DNA of 64,000 nt from Prauserella endophytica (lineage in GTDB: Bacteria > Actinomycetota > Actinomycetes > Mycobacteriales > Pseudonocardiaceae), in contig NZ_SWMS01000005.1 in the NCBI RefSeq assembly GCF_005146945.1, positions 248,001 through 312,000 of the forward strand. The letters are read 5' to 3'. Numbering within the stretch: position 1 is the first letter of the stretch; every line of letters begins with the position of its first letter. This document shows positions 59,980-64,000 of the stretch, piece after piece. The notes beneath the pieces were generated by a model. That model had not been told where the DNA came from, ran no database searches, and saw only the letters and a program-made list of their open reading frames with translations. Both the position numbers and the translations under genes were made by a program.

Positions 59980-60945
59980 CTACTGGTACAGGACGGCCTT
60001 GATCTTCGGGTCGTCCACGTTCGTCTTGTCGTACCAGTAGTAGTTGGTGTCGATCGTCTTCGGCAGCTGCTCGCCGTCGATGGCCTTGAGCGCCGAGTCG
60101 ACGAGCTGCCTGCCCATGTCGATCGGGTCCTGGGTCACCGCGCCGGCCATCACGCCGCTCTTGATCGCGTCGATCTGGGCCTTGCCGGAGTCGAAGCCGA
60201 CCACCGTCACGCCCTTGCGGCCACTCTCCTGCACACCCTTGATCACGCCGATCGCCGAGCCCTCGTTGGATGCGTAGACGCCCTTGAGGTCGGGGTTGGC
60301 CGACAGGATCGACTTGGTGATGTTGGCGGACTCCAGCTGGTCACCGCCGCCGTACTGCGGTTGCAGCACCGTGATCCCCGGTGCGTTCTGCTTCATCCAC
60401 TCCAGGAAGCCGTCGCGACGGTCGATGCCGGAGCGGCTGGTCTGGTCGTGGACCACGAGCGCGACCTTGCCCTTGCCCCCGATCTGCTCGGAGAGGTGCT
60501 TGGCGGCCTCGGCCGCCGCGGCCTTGTTGTCCGTGGCCACGGTGGTCACCGGAATGTCGCTCTCCACTCCGGAGTCGAACGCGATCACCGGGATGTTCTG
60601 CGACTGGGCCTGCTGCAGCAGGGGGGCGGCGGCCCGCGAGTCGAGCGCGGCGAAGCCCACCGCCTGCGGTGACTTGGCGAGCTCGTTGGTGAGCATGTTC
60701 ATCTGCTCTTCCACATCCTGCTCGGTGGCGGGGCCGACGAACGTCACGCGCGCGCCGCGCTCGGCGGCCTCCTTTTCGGCGCCCTGCTTCACCGCCTGCC
60801 AGAACTGGTGCTGGAAGCCCTTCGACACGATCGCGATCAACGGGCCGTCCCCGCCACCGCCGGAGCCGCCTTCGGAGCCACATGCGGCGAGCGTCAGCGC
60901 GAGCGCGCCGCCCGCGAGCGCCGCGACGACCTTCCTCATTCTCAT
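59980..60945 (-). CDS. Sugar-binding lipoprotein of ABC transporter 2
   Basis: A 321-residue Peripla_BP_4 protein with a signal and lipobox LAAC (Cys22). The binding domain starts IAIVSKGFQHQFWQAVKQGAEKEA, resembling ribose, xylose and related CUT2 receptors. ATG 60945 is preceded by AAAGGAGA 8 bases upstream; GTG 60948 is too close to that site. It is the last gene of the operon. Confidence 0.9.
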   Translation of the reverse strand: MRMRKVVAALAGGALALTLAACGSEGGSGGGGDGPLIAIVSKGFQHQFWQAVKQGAEKEAAERGARVTFVGPATEQDVEEQMNMLTNELAKSPQAVGFAALDSRAAAPLLQQAQSQNIPVIAFDSGVESDIPVTTVATDNKAAAAEAAKHLSEQIGGKGKVALVVHDQTSRSGIDRRDGFLEWMKQNAPGITVLQPQYGGGDQLESANITKSILSANPDLKGVYASNEGSAIGVIKGVQESGRKGVTVVGFDSGKAQIDAIKSGVMAGAVTQDPIDMGRQLVDSALKAIDGEQLPKTIDTNYYWYDKTNVDDPKIKAVLYQ

Positions 60946-60985
60946 CACCAGATCTCCTTTGTCCTGGTCGTGGTCTCCCGGGCTG

Positions 60986-61993
60986 TCACGTTGTTTCCTT
61001 CTTCCGGATCCGGTCCGTGTAGACGGCGACGAGGATGACGCAGCCGAGGATGACGTTCTGCCATTCCTGGGGAATCGACATGATCTGCAGGCCGTTGTTC
61101 AGCACCGAGATGATCAGCGCGCCGATCAGGGTGCCGACGATCGAGCCCTTGCCACCGGACAGCGACGTGCCGCCGATGACCACCGCCGCGATCGCCTGCA
61201 GCTCGTAACCCATGCCCGTCGCGGGCTGCGCCGAGCCGAGCCGGGCCGAGATCATCACGCCGGCCAGCCCGATGAACAGCCCGGCGAAGGCGTAGATCGC
61301 GATCTTCCACTTGCGCACGTCGATGCCGGACAGCGAGGTCGCCTCCTCGTTGCTGCCGATCGAGTACGTGTAGCGGCCGAGCACGCTCTTGGTGAGCAGC
61401 ACGCCCGCGATCAGCGCGATGGCCAGCAGCACCAGCACCGCGTTCGGGAAGTTCACACCGGGGATGAGGTTGCCAGTGGAGATGTCGGTGTAGCCAGGCA
61501 CGTCGTTGAAGTAGATCGGCGTGCTGTCCGAGAGCACGAGGGCGAGCCCCTCGGCGACGAGCATCATCGCGAGTGTCGCGATGAACGGCGGGATCTTCAG
61601 CAGTGCCACGTTGATCCCGTTGACGAGCCCCATGAGCCCGCCGAACAGGACCGCCGCGGGCACACCCAGCCACAGCGGCAACCCCAGATGCACCAGGAAC
61701 ACGCCGGACATCACCGCGCACAGCGCCATCCCGGTGCCGATGGAGAGGTCGATGCCGCCCGCGATGATCACGAACGTGGTGCCGATCGCGAGCGTGCCGA
61801 TGACCACCGTGGAGAACAGGATCGCCGTGAAGTTGCCGTACGAGAAGAAGAACGGGCTCGCGAACGAGAAGAACGCGAAGATGACGATGAGACTCGCGAA
61901 CGCCAGTAGCTGCTGCAGGCGGCCCTTCACCGCCGCCGCGATCCCGCCGCTCGCCTGTGCCCGGTCACGGGCCGGGGCTTTGACCGCTGTCAT
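60986..61993 (-). CDS. Sugar ABC transporter permease 2
   Basis: A 335-residue BPD_transp_2 permease with [38 protein letters not shown] and [21 protein letters not shown]. It is the paralogue of the permease at 9341-10399 and has the same topology. Start ATG 61993 overlaps the ATPase stop by four bases. The binding-protein gene follows after 40 bases with its own ribosome site, which allows more of it to be made. Confidence 0.92.
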   Translation of the reverse strand: MTAVKAPARDRAQASGGIAAAVKGRLQQLLAFASLIVIFAFFSFASPFFFSYGNFTAILFSTVVIGTLAIGTTFVIIAGGIDLSIGTGMALCAVMSGVFLVHLGLPLWLGVPAAVLFGGLMGLVNGINVALLKIPPFIATLAMMLVAEGLALVLSDSTPIYFNDVPGYTDISTGNLIPGVNFPNAVLVLLAIALIAGVLLTKSVLGRYTYSIGSNEEATSLSGIDVRKWKIAIYAFAGLFIGLAGVMISARLGSAQPATGMGYELQAIAAVVIGGTSLSGGKGSIVGTLIGALIISVLNNGLQIMSIPQEWQNVILGCVILVAVYTDRIRKKETT

Positions 61994-63564
61994 GGCTGCC
62001 CTGCTTTCCCTACCTCGATGCCGAGCTCCGCGGCGTCGGCCGGATTTTCGTCCGGGCGCAGCGTCGCGTAGTGCATGATGTTCTCCTGGCCCGCCTCCGC
62101 CGCGTCGAGCACGCGCGTCACCCTGCCCTCGCTCATCACCACGACCCGGTGCGACATGCGCAGGATCTCCGGCAGCTCCGACGAGATCATGATGATCGAC
62201 TTGCCCTGTGCGGCCAGCTCGTTGAGCAGCTGGTAGATCTCTTCCTTCGCGCCGACGTCGATCCCGCGCGTCGGCTCGTCGAAGACCAGGACGTCACAGT
62301 CCTTCGCCAGCCACTTGGCGATGACCACCTTCTGCTGGTTGCCGCCGGAGAGGTGCTTGGCGGTCTGCTCCAGCGACGGCGTCTTGATGCGCAGCGTGCC
62401 GACGTACTCGCGTGCCTTCTCCCTCGCGGCGCGGTCTCGCACGAACCCGGCCCTCGTGAACTGGTCGCGCAGTGCGCCGAGCGCGATGTTTGCCCGCACG
62501 TCCTGCTCCAGCAGCAGCCCGAAGCGTTTGCGGTCCTCGGAGAGGTAGCCGATGCCGTGCCTGGCCGCCTCGGCGGGGTTGGCGACGCGGATTCTCTTGC
62601 CCCGCAACGTGATCGTGCCGCCGTCGATCCGGTCGGCGCCGACGAGCGCCCTGCCCACCTCGGTTCGACCGGCGCCCATCAGCCCGGCGAAGCCGAGGAT
62701 CTCGCCCTCGCGCAGGTCGAACGAGACGTCCTTGAGCAGCGCCTTGGTCGACAGCCCTTCGACGCTCAGCACCACGTCGCGGTCCGCCCGCACACCCTCG
62801 GGCTTCGCGTCGGTGTCGATGGCCCTGCCCACCATCAGCGCGATGATCTCCGGTGTGCTCGCGCCCGCCATGTCGAGCGTGTCGATGTACTCGCCGTCGC
62901 GGATCACCGTCACGCGGTCGGCGATCCGCTTGATCTCCTCCATGCGGTGGGAGATGTAGATGGCGCCCGTGCCTGGGCGCACGAACCGGCGGATCAGCTC
63001 GTGCAGCGTCTCGACCTCGGCCTCGTTGAGCGCCGCCGTCGGCTCGTCCATGATCAGCACGCGCGGCTCGTAGGACAGCGCCTTGGCGATCTCCACCATC
63101 TGCTGGTTCGCGACGGTCAGCTCGCCGACCACGGCCTTCGGGTCCAGCGGCAGGTGCAGCCGCTCCAGCAGGGCCGCGGCATCGGCGTTGAGCCTGCGCT
63201 CGTCCAGCAGCAGCCGCCCGCGTCTCGGCTCGCGCCCGATGAACACGTTCTGCGCCACGGTCAGGTGGGGCACCAGGTTGAACTCCTGGTGGATGATGCT
63301 GATGCCCAGCTCGAGCGCGTGCCGGGGGCTCGTCGCCTCGAACGGCTCGCCGCCGAGGCGGAACCGCCCCGTGTCGGCGGTGTGGATGCCCGAGAGCAGC
63401 TTCATGAGCGTGGACTTGCCCGCCCCGTTCTCGCCCACCAGCGCGAGGACCTCGCCCGAGCGCAGCTCCAGCCGCATGTCGTGCAGCGCGCGCACGCCGG
63501 GGAAGCTCTTGTCGACGCCCTCGACCTCGAGCAGCGGCTCCGTCATCGTCGCGACTCCCGTCAT
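61990..63564 (-). CDS. Sugar ABC transporter ATP-binding protein 2
   Basis: A 524-residue double-NBD ATPase: Walker [29 protein letters not shown] and IMDEPTAAL in the first half; [15 protein letters not shown] and [16 protein letters not shown] in the second. ATG 63564 overlaps the amidohydrolase stop by four bases and is preferred to ATG 63546. Its C-terminal tail is longer than that of the paralogue at 7800. No TTA codon was seen at its start. Confidence 0.93.
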   Translation of the reverse strand: MTGVATMTEPLLEVEGVDKSFPGVRALHDMRLELRSGEVLALVGENGAGKSTLMKLLSGIHTADTGRFRLGGEPFEATSPRHALELGISIIHQEFNLVPHLTVAQNVFIGREPRRGRLLLDERRLNADAAALLERLHLPLDPKAVVGELTVANQQMVEIAKALSYEPRVLIMDEPTAALNEAEVETLHELIRRFVRPGTGAIYISHRMEEIKRIADRVTVIRDGEYIDTLDMAGASTPEIIALMVGRAIDTDAKPEGVRADRDVVLSVEGLSTKALLKDVSFDLREGEILGFAGLMGAGRTEVGRALVGADRIDGGTITLRGKRIRVANPAEAARHGIGYLSEDRKRFGLLLEQDVRANIALGALRDQFTRAGFVRDRAAREKAREYVGTLRIKTPSLEQTAKHLSGGNQQKVVIAKWLAKDCDVLVFDEPTRGIDVGAKEEIYQLLNELAAQGKSIIMISSELPEILRMSHRVVVMSEGRVTRVLDAAEAGQENIMHYATLRPDENPADAAELGIEVGKAGQP

Positions 63565-64000
63565 CGCACCGGCTCCGGCACTCCGTACACCGCGCTCGCC
63601 GTGCCGTGGGCGATGCTCGCACGTTCGTCCGGCGACAGCTCGCCGATCAGCTCGGCCAGCACCCGCCACGTGGGCTGATAGCCGCCGAACGGCACGGTCA
63701 TCGGCCAGTCCCCGCCGTACATCAGCCGGCTCGGGCCGAAGAGCTCGAGCGCGGTGTCGACCACGGGGCGCAGGGCGGCGACCGTCAGCGGCTCGCCCGC
63801 CACCTGCAGCCCGGACACCTTCGCGACCGTGTTGGGGCGAGCCGCGACCTCGCGCAGGGCGGCACGCCACGCGTCGTAGCCCGGGCGGCCCCGGGGCGGT
63901 TTGCCGAGGTGGTCGACCACGATCGTCAGTTCCGGCAAGGCGGCGGCCAGCTCGGCCACGCCCGCGAGGTGGCGGGGCCATGCGTCGGGCACGTCGAACG
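63561..64000 (-). CDS. Amidohydrolase/lactonase (5' end outside window)
   Basis: The reading frame is open to base 64000 ([14 protein letters not shown] and onward), so the N-terminus lies beyond the window. The segments [14 protein letters not shown] and MYGGDWPM are typical of the amidohydrolase_2 branch that includes L-fucono-1,5-lactonase and L-rhamnono-lactonase. The gene is coupled to a sugar importer, which suggests non-phosphorylative oxidation of a deoxysugar or related aldose (inference). The substrate cannot be fixed from this fragment. Confidence 0.85.
   Translation of the reverse strand, partial: FDVPDAWPRHLAGVAELAAALPELTIVVDHLGKPPRGRPGYDAWRAALREVAARPNTVAKVSGLQVAGEPLTVAALRPVVDTALELFGPSRLMYGGDWPMTVPFGGYQPTWRVLAELIGELSPDERASIAHGTASAVYGVPEPVR

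Overview
The window comes from the chromosome of a high-GC actinomycete, most likely a member of the Pseudonocardiaceae (Saccharomonospora/Amycolatopsis type). That placement is an inference from the very high G+C at third codon positions, frequent GTG starts, ATGA/GTGA gene overlaps, an F420-type nitroreductase-family protein, Holin-X/DUF3618/DUF4235 envelope genes and abundant 21-bp and palindromic intergenic repeats. I see no rRNA, tRNA, CRISPR array, phage or complete insertion sequence.

Layout. 1-7.7 kb: the end of a threonine/serine dehydratase-like gene, a Ddn/DUF385 protein, an acyltransferase, dihydrolipoyl dehydrogenase, a decayed LysR gene bracketed by 21-bp repeat arrays, a secreted lytic transglycosylase and a GT39-like membrane protein. 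7.7-26 kb: a long plus-strand block. It starts from a recognisable promoter with an RbsABC-type sugar importer and a Gfo/Idh/MocA oxidoreductase, continues with a 1528-residue exported ThuA + sugar dehydrogenase + PKD + CBM6 + DUF1080 protein, and then seven overlapping genes that look like a variant ebo (metabolite-traffic) operon. In that operon an inositol-3-phosphate-synthase-like cyclase stands where the usual dehydroquinate-synthase-like EboD would be. It ends with two TIM-barrel sugar isomerases/epimerases, one of them with a Tat signal.

26-46 kb: small regulatory genes (STAS protein, unknowns), then a minus-strand operon for a surface glycan. It carries GmhA, HldE and a GT2-GmhB fusion (ADP-heptose synthesis), two GT9 heptosyltransferase-like proteins, a carbamoyltransferase, UDP-glucose dehydrogenase and a UDP-glucuronate-decarboxylase-like enzyme. 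Next to it are a pyruvyltransferase and two GT2 enzymes on the plus strand, a ClpC-like unfoldase, and two more glycosyltransferases beyond a large inverted repeat array. 46-54 kb: a stress/envelope and redox region with an SDR, an anti-sigma ATPase, Holin-X/DUF3618/DUF4235, a HemK2/MTQ2-like methyltransferase, a CDGSH protein, an AhpD-like protein, an iron-containing redox enzyme and a SigJ-type ECF sigma factor with a flavin oxidoreductase. 54-64 kb: a truncated TPP enzyme, a Thr-rich membrane protein, an alpha/beta hydrolase divergent from a MocR regulator, small unknowns, and a second sugar ABC importer with an amidohydrolase (lactonase) cut by the window end.

Two repeat families run through the window. 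One is a strict 21-bp-period array (GCGAGT/ACTCGC) arranged as nested inverted arms at gene 3' ends. The other is a 49-57-bp palindrome with core AAGGCCACCTT/AAGGTGGCCTT, found between genes, over a stop codon and inside one coding sequence.
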